Shown here piece by piece: positions 1 to 12,195 of a stretch of 64,000 bases of DNA; position 1 is the first letter of the stretch; every line of letters begins with the position of its first letter. Both the position numbers and the translations under genes were made by a program. The stretch comes from Sipunculus nudus. Its lineage: Eukaryota > Annelida > Sipuncula > Golfingiida > Sipunculidae. The DNA lies in the NCBI GenBank assembly GCA_026874595.1, contig CM049309.1:93704723-93768722 (forward strand), in the 5' to 3' direction. The notes beneath the pieces are model-generated. The model searched no databases. It was not told where the DNA came from and worked only from the letters and a program-made list of their open reading frames with translations.

Positions 1-96
1 CAGTTTTTGCGAACACTCGTAACCCGCGTTTTATTGACTTTCGGGATACGCCTGTGTTATACACAGCAGACAGGAATCTGCCTTATATACCATTAC

Positions 97-168
97 ATAC
101 ATATATATTAATATATATATATTAATATATATATATATATACATATATATATGCACTCACATGTGTAT

Positions 169-216
<48 letters not shown>
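97..216. repeat. AT microsatellite
   Basis: Interrupted (TA)n and (TATATTAA) tract with a pure TA run at about 173-214. The pure run is 2 bp longer in the D2 copy, so it is one of the few places where the two blocks differ. Confidence 0.95.
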
Positions 217-217
<1 letters not shown>

Positions 218-1784
218 TGTAACGGTTAAGGCTGTACTGTATATTGAAAGAAGATGAAGGTAAAAAAGAATGATATGTATTTATTTAAGACTGGATTTCA
301 GGTATCAAAGCAACGGGGCTAGGAAATTAAATCCAGAAATCAAACGTGCGCTAAGCTGCGACTTTAGAACTATTCCCTGACGTTAAACTGACATATCACG
401 ATTTTTTCCTTAAATGATATAAGGGAGGGAAGAAGGAGGGGCGTTGAACCTCTTGCTGCGTTTTCCAACGCCGATCCCACGTATCCCTAAATTACATATT
501 TATAAACGTTAATTTTGTTAACGCCTGGTAAACATCCGCAAAAGATACTTAAACTTGTTAATTTACACTTTAATAACCATCATAATCATCATGCATCATT
601 GACAGAAATTCGCCTTATACATGTAGTATTCACTCTGTATATATATATGATATTTTGCAATCCTCTCAACACGATTTATATGCGTAAATGCTTCAATACA
701 TTGTTTGAATGTGCATCTTTTTATTCTTTTATAATAATAATACATTTTTAATATGCATATGTTCTGGCTGTCGGGAATTCGGAAACATTTTATATATACT
801 TACAGTGATAATGAGATAATAGATGTTCAAAAGCAGGAATATTTCCAATTCCTTTATATCATATGATTGTTTTAAATATAGTAAAAATCGTATTCATAAA
901 AAATGAAGTGTAAGAATTAACTTTCGCATTTTAATAATGAGAAGCTGTATAGATTCATGTCATACAAATTTGATGATTTACCAAGTTAAGTAATTTTCTG
1001 ATTTTATACAATTGTAAACCTATCCGAAGTTTATTTATAGACATGTCTGCCATAGATATGCCATAGACATGCAACCTATGACAAGTGCCAAAGTTAAACT
1101 TGAAACATTGATTTGTTACCTCATCATTCTTGTCTTTGATCGTAATTTTTTAAAGTTTTTGTGAATTCCTCTGTAGAATCAAATGGTCAATGGAACATTT
1201 TAATTCTGTACTATTGCTGTCAATTATATATTCAAATTCTCCAAATAATCATGCAGAGAACCACCGAAGAACCGATAGCACCGATGAAAACATAAGAGAA
1301 AATTATTCAGCTAATTCAGCTCAGGGGATTCTGATATTATATATAATATAATAATGTAACTGATATATAATTTATGTATTATATATATTATTTTATAAAC
1401 CTATATACATTTATTGACGTCAAGGAAATGGAAACTCAGTTCTGAGACTTCAGATTAATAAATTTTCATTTAAAAATTTGAACAATTTATTTCTAAGCAG
1501 TAAATATTAGATATTTTTCATGAAATATGCATTTTTACTTACTATGTAATCTCTATTTAGACATTAACTGGGTATGCACAAAGAATGCCGATTATATGAG
1601 AGGGACCACATTCGTGATAAAAAAAAGTGTTTAGCCATATTGAATATATAATGTTATATATGTTATGAAAATTTAATGAAATAGAAACATATAATGTGCA
1701 AAAACATATTTATATATTTATTTTATGACTATATAGTATAATTATTTTATAACATTTTTAATAATAAACATTCTAACATACATT

Positions 1785-1787
<3 letters not shown>
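217..1787. other. AT-rich stretch without a recognisable gene
   Basis: No coding signal, RNA gene or structured repeat was recognised. The longest open frames are below 80 codons and rich in codons favoured by AT composition. Confidence 0.6.
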
Positions 1788-1830
<43 letters not shown>

Positions 1831-1841
1831 AATATATATAT
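1788..1841. repeat. AT microsatellite
   Basis: (TA)n followed by tatatttatatataaatata. The D2 counterpart (35531-35589) is 4 bp longer. Confidence 0.95.
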
Positions 1842-1979
1842 GAATATTAATGGTTATGTAAACACATGGGATTATTTGAAAAAAAGTAACTGATATTAAC
1901 CATTTAGACTTGAGCTGGCATTAAAATATGAAGCATACACCTGTCTCGGCTCTATTCCGTGCATGAACAGGGCCAAAAG

Positions 1980-2239
1980 AGTTGCGGAAGTTGACGTCAT
2001 CCCGGGCTTAATGTATGTTATAGTTATGAACAGACGTGTTTACAAAACAAGTGACATAATGGTCCTGGATGTGTTTGCATGCCATACTTACTGATTTTCA
2101 ACTTCATGGACAATTTGACAGCTGTTTGAATAGTGCGCCTAATATGGATGTAGAAAACGACTGGTACCATGCAGCCAATCACAGCGGCCAGCTCAGGGGG
2201 AAATCCATTCAGTCCGGGATGACGTCAACTTCCGCAACT
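1980..2239. mobile_element. MITE-like element with perfect 26-bp terminal inverted repeats
   Basis: The left arm (1980-2005) begins agttgcggaagttgacgtca. The right arm (2214-2239) is its exact reverse complement over 26 bp, and similarity continues a few bases inward. The 260-bp element has no coding capacity, as expected for a non-autonomous DNA transposon. Each arm contains TGACGTCA, a full cAMP-response-element palindrome. No clear target duplication is visible beyond a possible AG dinucleotide, so the superfamily cannot be assigned. Confidence 0.75.
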
Positions 2240-2542
2240 AGTAAATGTATACATGACAAATGACGGTGTCGCAGCTGGAATAAACGTACTGGAATTCGTG
2301 GTTAGTGTGGAGAAGTTTTATATTTGGAAGTTTAATCTTGTAAATAAAGGTGTTTTCAACAAAAAGCGCGCGATCATGCTTGTGAAGTGGATATTTCTTC
2401 GGAATTCGGACTTGTGAAAAAAAGTTGTCTTGCCCGCGTAGCGGTGGAGTTCATTACCTTGTTCTTTTATAACGGGTATATCGCCCATACTCGATGTGTC
2501 TACGGTTTCTAGGCCATTAAAGTGCTGGAAACAAGTGCCTGT

Positions 2543-2737
2543 GTGTCAAAGCACTTCCCTGCCGCGATCATATCATGATCACCGTATTCAGTGTCGGGAG
2601 GCGAGCAATATAACAATTACTGTATCCTTCCTAACCCAGGCTTCATTTCCTTTAAAAAATTTTCATTCCATGCAGGGAGTGTCATATATGGAATTCCCTT
2701 CCCCTCGACAACAAGTGGAATATAGCACTCTCTTAAT
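2543..2737 (+). mobile_element. LINE 3'-end fragment (C-terminal ORF2 remnant)
   Basis: This stretch aligns with 28985-29170, which continues upstream into recognisable reverse-transcriptase sequence. It corresponds to the region after the RT domain, where 'Q-C-R-x-A' and 'W-x-x-P-x-P' type residues can still be read. Frameshifts are present. It is interrupted at 2738 by the GC-rich foldback element. Confidence 0.7.
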
Positions 2738-3878
2738 CCTAGCTCACATATACACCGGGCGCCGTACGATATTTTCAACCCGCCGGCTTGCCGTGAGTTT
2801 TCGAGACCGTACGGTCACCGTGTGATTTTTCGTCCCACGTTGTTTGCACTCACATCATCTACGGCGACCGTACGGTGACCTCCGAAACTTGGTCGGTAAA
2901 GCCTCGGTCATAACCCGCTGCGGTCACCGCACACCGTAGAGTACCGCACGGTTTTGGGGACCGCAGGAATACTTAGGATGCCGTCCGGGAACCGTAAAGT
3001 GACCGTGCGGGTTCTATGCATGAAGCAAGTTCACCGTATGGTGCCCAGCCAGTGACAGGCAGGGTAATTTTCCCGAAAATATTCGTATGGGCGACTTGCG
3101 GTGTCCGCCGTTGCCGTACGGGCACCGTGCGATAACCTTACAGTACCCGTAAGGGCTCGGTGTGATAGGTGAAAAGTCGAATGGCTGCTGTGCGGGATCC
3201 GCACGGCTCCCTTCCGACGTAAATTTTGCCCGTGAGGTGTCATCAAGTTGCCCTGAATCTGAGCTGTCGGATATACAGCCACAACGACATATATATTATA
3301 AACAATGAACCTCTGTGCGATGAAGCCAACTTCTCTGAACGTGTCAAGTGTTTTATTAAACCTTGAAAATTGATTTGAATAAGTATAGTTCTCAGGTTTG
3401 GCACTACAATAAATGTAATATCAATAAATGAATTCCAATAATTTTATTTTTTAGTTAACGTTTATTATGAAATCGAATTTTACATAAGAAAATCTTAGGT
3501 TGTAATATACTGAAAAATAATATTAGTCTCTATCCTATTTGACCGTTTCTTATTCTTTGGTTTAATGTTCAACTGCTATATATAAAACAGAAAATAACCT
3601 TACGGTGGCCGCACGATGCCAGCGATCGCCTGCCGGTCACCGGCCGGGCACCGTACGGTGAACTTGCTTCATGCATAAAACCGGCATGGTCTCCTTACTG
3701 TTCCCGGACGGCCCCCTTACCAACCAAGTTTCGGAGGTAACCGTACGGTCGCCGTAGATTATGTGAGTGCAAACAGCGTGGGATGAAAAATCACACGGTG
3801 ACCGTACGGTCTCGAAAAATCACGGCAAGCCGGCGGGTTGAAAAAATCGTACGGCGCCCGGTGTGTATGTGAGCTAGG
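2738..3878. mobile_element. GC-rich foldback element FB1 rich in ACCGTACGGT palindromes
   Basis: The left arm starts at 2738 with cctagctcacatatacaccg. The right arm ends at 3878 with the complementary sequence ...gtatgtgagctagg. The arms run about 350 bp (2738 to about 3085) and 280 bp (about 3598 to 3878) with high inverted identity. The exact 10-bp palindrome ACCGTACGGT occurs five times (near 2803, 2867, 3648, 3738 and 3799), with many one-base variants. The 0.5-kb centre is AT-rich and non-coding. No target duplication is evident. An 83-codon minus-strand frame in the left half is repeat-derived and not a credible gene. Confidence 0.8.
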
Positions 3879-3912
3879 GATAACGCAGCTTTTTAATACG
3901 ACTAGCGGGAGC

Positions 3913-4044
3913 GTTCCCGGTATATCTATGTTCCCCGGTGCCTGTGATCCCAGGTGCCTTTGCTCCTCGGCCCCTGTGATCCCCGGTACTTATTTTCCCG
4001 TGTACCTATATGTTCGCCGGTACCTATGGTTCCTTGTACCTATA
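3913..4044. repeat. 16-17-bp minisatellite, about 8 copies
   Basis: Degenerate units of the form tgatccccggtacctat follow directly after FB1. The units diverge by several bases from each other, so the array is old relative to the D1/D2 duplication. The D2 copy lies at 37661-37792. Confidence 0.75.
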
Positions 4045-4290
4045 GGTATCTGGCGAGATGGTAAGAGAAATCCATTGCTTATGTATGAATTAGATGATAT
4101 AATACAGGGCTGTCAGAAGCCAACTCTGAAAAATAATCCCTGACTTTTCCCTGCCTTTCAGTTAGTTTTCAAGGATAAATAAAAACTTATTTCATATTTT
4201 GGTCTTAAAAAACATCATTTTAGAGCCAACTCCGAGCATACACTTTCTTAGAAAAAAATATAAAATACAAAAATCATACACCAGATCCTG
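4041..4290. repeat. Dispersed repeat R1
   Basis: About 250 bp beginning at ggtatctggcg, with internal landmarks gggctgtcag and agagccaactcc. Copies occur at 37789-38038 (the D2 counterpart) and, at clearly lower identity, at 56298-56545. It has no coding content and looks like an old interspersed repeat, possibly a SINE. I could not find a tRNA-like head. Confidence 0.75.
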
Positions 4291-4377
4291 TTTCTAATCA
4301 TAAAAATATGTTGCATATATGTTTTAACAAGGGCACCGCAAAGGGGAGCATCCCCTCGCACAGTAGCCGTGAAAAAA

Positions 4378-4410
4378 CACGACTCAGTTAGGACCCCCTA
4401 CTGAGTCGTG
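4378..4410. repeat. Perfect hairpin, 11-bp stem
   Basis: cacgactcagt (4378-4388) pairs exactly with actgagtcgtg (4400-4410) across an 11-base loop. The right half is partly repeated once more just downstream (cctgagtcgtgacac). Function unknown. Confidence 0.8.
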
Positions 4411-4855
4411 ACACCTGAGTCGTGACACAAGCTAAATTTAGAACCGCCCTGCAAGTCCACGCCACGCTTTATAACCGTATCTCCGCATACAGCCAGCAGG
4501 CAGACTGCAGGCAGAAATCCCCCATACATGCAGAACAATATACGAATATATTGGGTTATAATGGAATATTTCACACACATGGTAGGTGTCGTTGAGACAA
4601 GAAACTTTTTAAAAGGTCTAGTGGGTTTATTTTAAGTGACATGATACTTGTAAAGAATGAGGCGTTGTCAAAAATGACGAAAATATTTGCATCCTCATGG
4701 GGCCTTATAATGCGATCCTCAGAGTTAGATGTCCAGGCACTCTGGCAAGCTAGTGATCTGGCCATAATGTCAGAGGGCCGATCTTGCGCTACTCGCACAG
4801 GGCATAATTAGAATGGGTGTATTACACAGTGTGAAAATGAGGAGGGCAGCTCTCT

Positions 4856-5195
4856 GGCCTTGATCTTTGCTCCTGGGACCTCAAACTAAAAAGGGTTCCT
4901 TATCCATGGGTGGGCGAGGCACATGAGCAAGATGATAGGTGTTGGTCAAACGGTTTGGCTTAAACAGGTCCGCACGCTTTTGCCCTGTGGCCATTACCTT
5001 TGACCGTGAGCCCTCAAAATCGAAAGGATTCTTTATCCATAGGTGGGTGAGCCATATTTGCAAGATGAAAGGTTAAATAAAACAGTTTGGCTTTAAATGG
5101 GTCCACAAGCCTTTTCAAGAAGTGGGTCCAGTAGCCGTGACCTATGACCTCGTGACCTCACAATCGATAGGTTTCTTCATCCATGAAGACGACAG
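4856..5195. repeat. About 115-bp tandem units of a 'tgacctttgacc'-type repeat
   Basis: Two to three imperfect units share 'ttacctttgacc...gacctcaaaatcgaaagg...ttatccataggtgggtgagcc...aaacggtttggctt'. Related sequence lies at 57101-57190 and 59610-59790. I recognise the pattern from memory as a common dispersed repeat in mollusc genomes. There are no open frames of note. Confidence 0.7.
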
Positions 5196-5404
5196 CCATG
5201 GCACAGCAATCTAGGACGCGCTTTCTGTTTGGTTTATATGTTTACTAATGGAGTCTTGAGATAGTGACACCGCTGACGTAACAACGGTTCAGCCAATCAC
5301 GCACTTACTTGAAATTGAGCCCGAAACCGATGTGACATATCTGTCGGACTTACTGATTGGGCATCTTACCTGCTTATTCAAAATATTAAGTTAATAATAC
5401 AGAG

Positions 5405-5535
5405 ATAGATCATATTGTGTGAAAAAACGCTAGAATAATGTCAGGTAAAAAATAGCTTTAGGAAATGACCCAGAAAAGTAACGAATTTAACCCAAATCTA
5501 CACTAACAGCAATTCAATCGCCTGTGTTCAAACTT
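5405..5535 (+). repeat. Dispersed repeat R2 (plus orientation)
   Basis: Shares about 130 bp (landmarks gaatttaacccaaatctaca and cagaaaagta) with the reverse strand of 16515-16650. The D2 counterpart is 39153-39283. Non-coding. Confidence 0.7.
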
Positions 5536-6334
5536 ACAATATAAACGGTCTTACTGTATATTACAAATTTCATCATATAAAAAAAAATAATGGATTTGTA
5601 ACCAGTAATATAATTATCGGCAAAACGGCGTTGTTCCAGATGAGCGGATCTCCGTTTTTTAGCTCGGTATCAGTGACCGAGATAAATTCAGAGAATAGTT
5701 GCACCCAAACATCAAAATATGTCATTATAAATATATATAATATTTGTATTATGGTTTCATAAAATTATAATTTGAACTCTTCCTCATCATATACTTACGG
5801 GGAAACACGAGAAATACAGAATTCCGCTCCCATGTCCTGGATATATGCCCGAAAATTGCGGAAAATATCCGGCCAAAAATTGCGCCATTAAAAGGGTTGA
5901 GCATGATTAAATGGTTCACGTTTGTGATTTTCGTGTGAATCGCCCGTTTCAGTGAGAACCGACACCAATTAAATAGCAAAACAATCGCCAAATGAGTTAT
6001 CTTTTAACATACCTGACATGCGTCATTCGAGTGATTACTTTGTCGAATCATATGCTCGATGTGTCAAAAAGAATAAAATCAAGTTGACTAACATATTTTT
6101 GTTTACGAAGCGAATTTATTTATTTTGAAAAAAGGAAACAAAAAAGGAAACAAAGGATATACTGAATGTATAACCAAGTATAAAGTTGGTCCTTTTGGAC
6201 GATTGGGATTAGTGAGCGCCAGTACCGGGAAACCACTGGGTTGGGAGTTTCCCTATATGTAAACCCATTCTTCTCAAGCAGGAGTTGGCTGATTTTCGGG
6301 TTCGTCTCAGCGGACTTCGCTCAGCGGACCGGAA

Positions 6335-6410
6335 CCCTATTGATCAATGTGCTGCTTTACAGGGAATAAAAATTCTGACCACATATAGTTTGATAAAAAG
6401 AAATTCCATA
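6335..6410 (+). repeat. Dispersed repeat R3
   Basis: About 75 bp (landmarks gctttacaggg and ctgaccacatatag) recurs at 17268-17340 in the same orientation. The preceding 5536-6334 and the following 6411-6552 hold nothing I can identify. Confidence 0.65.
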
Positions 6411-6552
6411 TATATTAAATATAAGATATATAGCACTTAATATATATAGCTATTAAATATATAGCACAGTGGACAACTACGGATGTCCTTCGCGAGTCAA
6501 GTCGACCAGTCCTTTACCACAGCTCCACATACTTTAAGTCCTACGATTTCAC

Positions 6553-6974
6553 GATTTGACGATCCAAAGGATGGTCCGATATTGTCGTGGAACCTATCAG
6601 CAGGACGATTTCCCGGTGCATCGAAAGTCATATAGTCTGCGGGCGGCAAGCGTAGCTCACAAACGGACCTGTGAGTTATTGTTACAGGACTTGTGAATAA
6701 CCGATTGTCATCAACCGTTAAAACCCATTTCAGGCAGGTGACAATACATACGTTGGTCGTGATGTGGTACCGAGCATTGTTGTGAGTTGTGGCATGTTTG
6801 TGTACAGATCGTTTACAGGCAGCGCGAGTAAACGTCTGTTAACATAATCCTTAGTTTTAATGTTTTAAACAAATACATGAACATCACAGCAGCTGCGTGT
6901 TTTACAGACATTGTCAGAGTGATACAACAGTAAAGGCTATGAGCCTCTCAGTCTGTGTTTCGGCGAGGATATTG

Positions 6975-7016
<42 letters not shown>

Positions 7017-7198
7017 GGTATTAACCCAGTGATTTGTTCGACGTTAAGAAGCTTTTGTGTATAGTGTATACAGTGTTAACTACAGAGACGCAGGAGAACA
7101 TTCCTCGGCCGTCATGTGACCAGCGGCTTTGGTGCGTGGAGGACGTCCCTTGTTGTATGGATATAATTCGATTTACCGGATGAAAGAGGACTCTAGGA
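6553..7198. other. Unassigned DNA with a GA microsatellite
   Basis: The unique sequence starts immediately after the right border of D1. A perfect (GA)n run occupies 6979-7015. No gene, promoter or RNA gene was recognised. Confidence 0.6.
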
Positions 7199-8700
7199 TT
7201 GTGTGTATCTATGGGACTCAATGAATATAAAATGAATACCAATACTATGTTTCAGTTAAATAATCCACGCCAAGTCTGGCAAGGGTTACTTAAAGTTAGT
7301 AGCTACCACCAGGAGAAAATATGTATAAATGTTCCAGTTCAGAATGCTTTTGCTGAGGAACTGAATGAATTCTACTGTAGGTTTGATGCTTTAACTATAT
7401 AGATGAACAGGAGCAAGTAATGAAAGAACTATCTTAATGTGAAAATTCGGTTATATTGAACATGAGGTTAGAAGTGTTTTAAAAGGCTTAAGAGTAATAA
7501 ATCTTCAGAACCAGATGCATGGTGTCTCAGCAGAAGTGCTGAAGTTCTGTGCAGATGGGTTAACAACGATTTACTATCATATATTCAACAGGTCATTAAT
7601 TGAGAAAACCGTGCCAGTCTCATGGAAAACATCAGAAATAGTACCTATACTTAAAAAGACACCTACTGTGCTTAATAATTATCGGCCTGTGGCTCTAACA
7701 CCGGTCGCTATGCAATGCTTAGAGAAGTATGTATTAAAATATATTTTGAACTATACTGATAAACATATGGATAATTACCAATTGGCTTACAGGAAAGAAT
7801 GAAGGCTGAAGACGTTATTCTTGTGCTCTAGGATAGTATATATAAACATTAAGATCAGTCGCAAACTTATGTAAGAACGCTTTGGTAGAAGATAGCTCAG
7901 CATTTAACACCATTCAGCCTCACTTCATGATTAATAGGTTACAGCTGTTAAATATTCAACATGATCTATGTATGTGGGTACTGGACTTTCTCACTAGCAG
8001 AAAGCAGTATGTACAGGTTGGTAATAGCAATTCATCAGTTTAAGGGTTGAATACAGGGGCCCCGCAAGGATGCGTGCTTTTCCCATTTCTATTCGTAATT
8101 TATATCATTATTGATTTCCAGGCTACACGACAAGGATGTCTAAGTAGTTGTTGGGTTAATTTCCAGTTGTGATGAAAATAAATATCGAAAGGAAATTGGA
8201 CAAGCAATAACTTGGTGCAAGAATAATCATTTGATATTAAATCCTTCAAAAACAAAGGAATTGATAATTGATTTTAGACAAAGACCAACCTGTCAATATC
8301 CGGTATCTACTGATTGAACAGATGTAGAAACTGCACTACAGTTTATACTTAGGGGTAGTATTAGATGACAGGCTTAAATGGGATCATAATGTAAACTTAG
8401 TATACCGTAGAGGGCAGCAGCATTTATACTTCCTAAGGAAACTGAAATCATTTAATATGGATAGTGAACTACTTGGTTTATAATATTTTTCGATGATTCA
8501 GAGTGTCATATCATATGCTGATGGGGAAATCTGACCATTAAGAACAAAAAGAAAATTGAACGGGTTAGAAAAATAGCAGAAAAAGTTATTGGTCTTAATA
8601 TAGAGGACATAAATATTATTTATGAAAAAAATTTTATGAATATGATGAAAAAAAAATGGTTAGAGGTAAATATGGATGCTCAGTGCTTATATGGTCTAGC
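7199..8700 (+). mobile_element. Degenerate LINE ORF2 (reverse transcriptase remnant)
   Basis: The plus strand reads in pieces as a LINE ORF2 of the CR1/L2/Rex-like type. A linker region ends 'ELNEFYCRFD' (near 7350-7385). RT segments follow: 'NNYRPVALTPVAMQCLEKYV' (7677-7735), 'SSAFNTIQPHF' (7893-7925) and 'TGAPQGCVL' (8053-8080). Then come a 'WCKNNHLILNPSKTKELIIDF' segment and a post-RT 'YFLRKLKSF' segment (8430-8456). These blocks lie in different frames separated by stops, so the copy is dead. The endonuclease domain is missing: it is 5'-truncated just after the GA tract. Host strain and exact clade cannot be fixed by eye. Confidence 0.9.
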
Positions 8701-9776
8701 TAAAATCAATATATAAAAATAATCAATATTGCATTAATAATATACAATATATATTGTATACCAATCAAAAACATAAAAGGTGCCCTTAAAAAATACAAAT
8801 AATTCATTTCACTGATACTTATTTAATTATAATTATTCATTCTTATTTTCCACGCTATCTTTAATGAATTACAATGATATTAAAGTTTAATTTTCCGTTT
8901 TCCAAGGGATAATTTGAATACAGGTATAACATTTTGGTTAGCCGAAAACATGTAAGCCCAGGTAGTGTCATCTGCAACTGACCAATAATAAGATCAATAT
9001 TACTGTATAGTATTGAGCTGATATTTGCAGCTGTCCCTAGACATTTAGTAACATTTGGACATTACAGAATGTTTGCATATATGTCAAATATAGTCAGATA
9101 TACCTCTTAATAGCCACCTAATTCCTAGATTACTGGTCCTAATTAGATTTATTATTCAATTATCAAACAAATTTCTTCCATTGTATGGTCCAATGCAAAT
9201 GTTCAAAAGAATTACTTTGTCCACAGCTCGCAGAATAGAGGTCCAATCACCTAAAAAGCATGTTGAATTAACACGAAAAATTCCTTTTTCCTTTTAAAAT
9301 AAATTGGTACCTGCCAAAATATTGCCCTGAAATCGTTTGCTTACCCCTGTAAACAAGTGTTAAAAACAGTGGCCTTGGCGCGATCACATGTCAACATAAA
9401 CACAGCGGATGGAATTCTGTGCATCGCAGGGCCACAACACCCGCCAATCGGGAGATGCCCGGACTGACTTGATCCCTAAAACGTAATCCATGTTCCCGTT
9501 GGATGAAACATCGGTGTTGTGGCTCACAATCGGACCTTCGGCCCACGGCCTTTTTATGGAAAACAGACACACGTGGACTGTGTTTACAAACAGCCAGGGC
9601 CAAAACAAGGTGTTATTTAGCCGAATGCGAGGTGCTGAGAATGTATGCTGGGATTGTTTTGCTGGGAAACTTTTGTATAAAGAAAAACTGCACTAATAGT
9701 GTGAAAGTAAAGGCATAATATTGCTCCTGAATATGATCCTTTAATATGGAAGTTTCTAGTTCTGACGTTTTCAATC
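8701..9776. other. Unassigned DNA with a GC-richer overlapping-frame stretch
   Basis: Mostly AT-rich. Between 9384 and 9696 the composition shifts towards GC, and two frames on each strand stay open for about 70 codons. That is what a short low-stop segment gives by chance, and no frame shows a recognisable domain or clear splice sites. An exon cannot be excluded but is not supported. Confidence 0.4.
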
Positions 9777-9995
9777 TGTGCCCAGTTAACCGACGTTTAT
9801 ATAATGTGCCCAGTTAATCGATGTTTACTATCTGTGCCCAGTTAACCGACGTTTACATAATGTTCCCAGTTAATCGATGTTTACAATATGTGCCCAGTTT
9901 ACCGACGTTTACAATATATGCCCAGTTAACCGACGTTTACAATATGTGCCCAGTTAACCGACGTTTACAATATGTGCCCAGTTAACCGACGATCA
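9777..9995. repeat. 28-bp tandem repeat, about 8 copies
   Basis: Units of the form tgcccagttaaccgacgttt plus acaatatg. Early units alternate 'taaccgacg' and 'taatcgatg' variants, and the last three are nearly identical. There are no spacers, so this is a simple tandem array and not a CRISPR-like structure. Confidence 0.93.
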
Positions 9996-11644
9996 TTCGA
10001 TGGATGGAGACTCATTACTTTAACTCTAATGACTTTCTGTCAGCTGCGTTTATACAAAAGTAATAAGACATTAGATGTCACTATTTTTGCAGAGGAAGTG
10101 ATTCTAAGACATCTGTTATGTCAGTCCCATGATACAAGTAGCATATTTTTAGACAAAGATCTACAATTACAATCAGAATATTATTGATGACCAGGTAGGT
10201 CTCGTGGGTATAGCATGTAATTAATAATCGCCAGCATGACTTGTTTTTTTTTTTTTTTTTTTTTACAGTTTTGTATGGGTAGAAGAAGCCGTCAAATTAA
10301 TAAAATCGTAACCTCCTTTCTTTTTTTTATAATTTTGTATAAAGATTAGACGTCTTTTGGCTTTCGCCAGATGGGGCTTTGTACACCATTGATATCCGTC
10401 GTCTCAGACGCCGCGTAAGACGTCGCTAGTTTATTATTTTCCCACGCAACCCATGCAGATGACAGAGACGGTCAAACCCATGCACCACAACTTGAAAATT
10501 CAACAACAGGTCACTAAGAGGCTCTCGATGAATGGTTGCTTTACTGATAACAGGTTACTGCGCATGTTAGCCATACACCATTCGATAAGAGGGCCACCAA
10601 AATAACACAGGAGGGTGCTTGATAAAAGCTGTGGTTAATACTTCACGAAATATAAACCTAATCCACGCTAATAAACGACAAATCCCTTTTTACTTTCCTC
10701 TTTAAAATGAAGTGAAATCCTGAGTTCGCATAATTAACACAAATAATAAAACCGCCGCAAATACGATATCAGTTAAGTTGTGTTTTCATGTGCGCGTACA
10801 CGCTTGAACTGGCAGACATGTTTTTTGTACAGTGGATCGAGCAGGTCTCCCAGAAAATGATGGTGAAGTGACGTCATGTTATCCCATATCCCCGGGTTCA
10901 CGCAGACCCTATCCGTGATAATCGCTCCCGTGGCGATTTTCACGCATACGCAGCCATGCATATACGCTGACGGACACATGGAAACACATATGAGCGATTT
11001 TTTACGCATATACACACATACACGCAAAAAGGCACCCCTTTATAAATTAAAAAAATAATGATGAAATATAAAAATAAAAAGAACAACAATAATAATTTCT
11101 GGGGTGTCGCAATATTTTTCATGTTGGAGAGAATATTTTTGCTTTTGCTAGCATTTGATAAGCTTCAGACACACGACTGAATTCTCGTCAAATCTCTTTC
11201 CATTTCATTGTTATCCTTTTTTCTTCTTATTCTTGCAGCACCAACATATACACCTCTTGTAACCTTAGATAACCGAGTCAATGAGCGCTGTGACAACAGT
11301 CAATTAACTTCTGTGACTCGGTAAATATGTCTGTATCTCCATGAAAGAATGGCCAGAGCACTCAGGAATTCTAACCTGTCATCCCGGGCCCATTACCAAA
11401 GTCTGAAACCAGGAGTCGTCTGCATGTGCATGCCGCATAATATCTATATATTTATATATCTGTCCATGCATATGTAGGCTAATAATCGATTAGTCATGTA
11501 ACACAAATATTATTCCTGTTACCATTGTATTATTTCCGGAACGACTGCTGACAGGTGTCCGTGATTATAATATATAGTTTATAAACCATGGTTATTATAA
11601 TAATTTTAATGCAGGAGGACAGTGTCTACATTCTATCCCAGATG
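9996..11644. other. Unassigned DNA
   Basis: Includes a poly-T run at 10244-10264 and a TGACGTCA cAMP-response-element palindrome at 10870-10877. Short opposing open frames between 10773 and 11122 overlap one another on both strands. No recognisable gene was found. Confidence 0.5.
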
Positions 11645-11836
11645 GACATGTTGAGATTGACATATTGCATTATTTATACATATTGAGATTGACATATTGC
11701 ATTATTATTACATATTGAGATTGACATATTGCATTATTATTACATATTGAGATTGACATATTGCATTATTATTATATATTGAGATTGACATATTGCATTA
11801 TTATTACATATTGAGATTGACATATTGCATTATTAA
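11645..11836. repeat. 32-bp tandem repeat, 6 copies
   Basis: Units of ttgagattgacatattgcat plus tattattacata, spaced exactly 32 bp in the copies I checked (11651, 11683, 11715) and almost identical. The first copy differs at its 3' side (tttatacat). Confidence 0.95.
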
Positions 11837-12195
11837 ACAACAAATTTACTACACATTCATATCGGCCCCTCAATACGGGCATTGCTTAACACCATACATT
11901 TTATCACTTTTATCATACTAAAATGTGGAGGGCATACAATTCTTAATTCAGTTTACTAAAAACACTTTTTATTATGATATTACCAAAGGAGCCTGGTAGG
12001 GTTGTAGCTGTAAATGCAAGAGCTACCATGCGTGCAACGCCAACGATGCAGATACAAATATATATAGAATATATAAATAGAGAGTCACAGTATTTGTAAA
12101 CCTATATACCAACAGCTGCCTGATTCTATAGTAATGATCCCTTTAACAATTTTCATTTTCCTGGAGCCGGTGACATTACACGTTTGTACTTACAG

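Larger units (their letters stand above)
1..6552. repeat. Large near-identical duplicate block, copy D1
   Basis: This block matches 33743-40300 along its whole length. The differences I found by eye are G/T at 3337 versus 37085, G/A at 3635 versus 37383, a 2-bp change in the first AT tract and a 4-bp change in the second. The right border is sharp: both copies share ctacgatttcac and then diverge (6552 and 40300). The left border of D1 coincides with the first base of the window, so its true left end is not visible. The block contains a MITE, a LINE 3' fragment, a foldback element, a minisatellite and several dispersed repeats, but no convincing gene. Confidence 0.97.

Noticed and set aside
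3031-3282. 83-codon minus frame in the GC-rich arm of FB1
   Set aside because: The low stop density comes from GC composition and palindromes. It is not kept in the inverted right arm, and no domain is recognisable.
4855-5195. Protein-coding reading of the 'tgacctttgacc' repeat
   Set aside because: Frames are short, the units are non-coding tandem copies, and related fragments at 57101 and 59610 share no frame.
9777-9995. CRISPR-like appearance of the 28-bp repeats
   Set aside because: Units are directly adjacent with no spacers, vary in sequence, and the context is eukaryotic.
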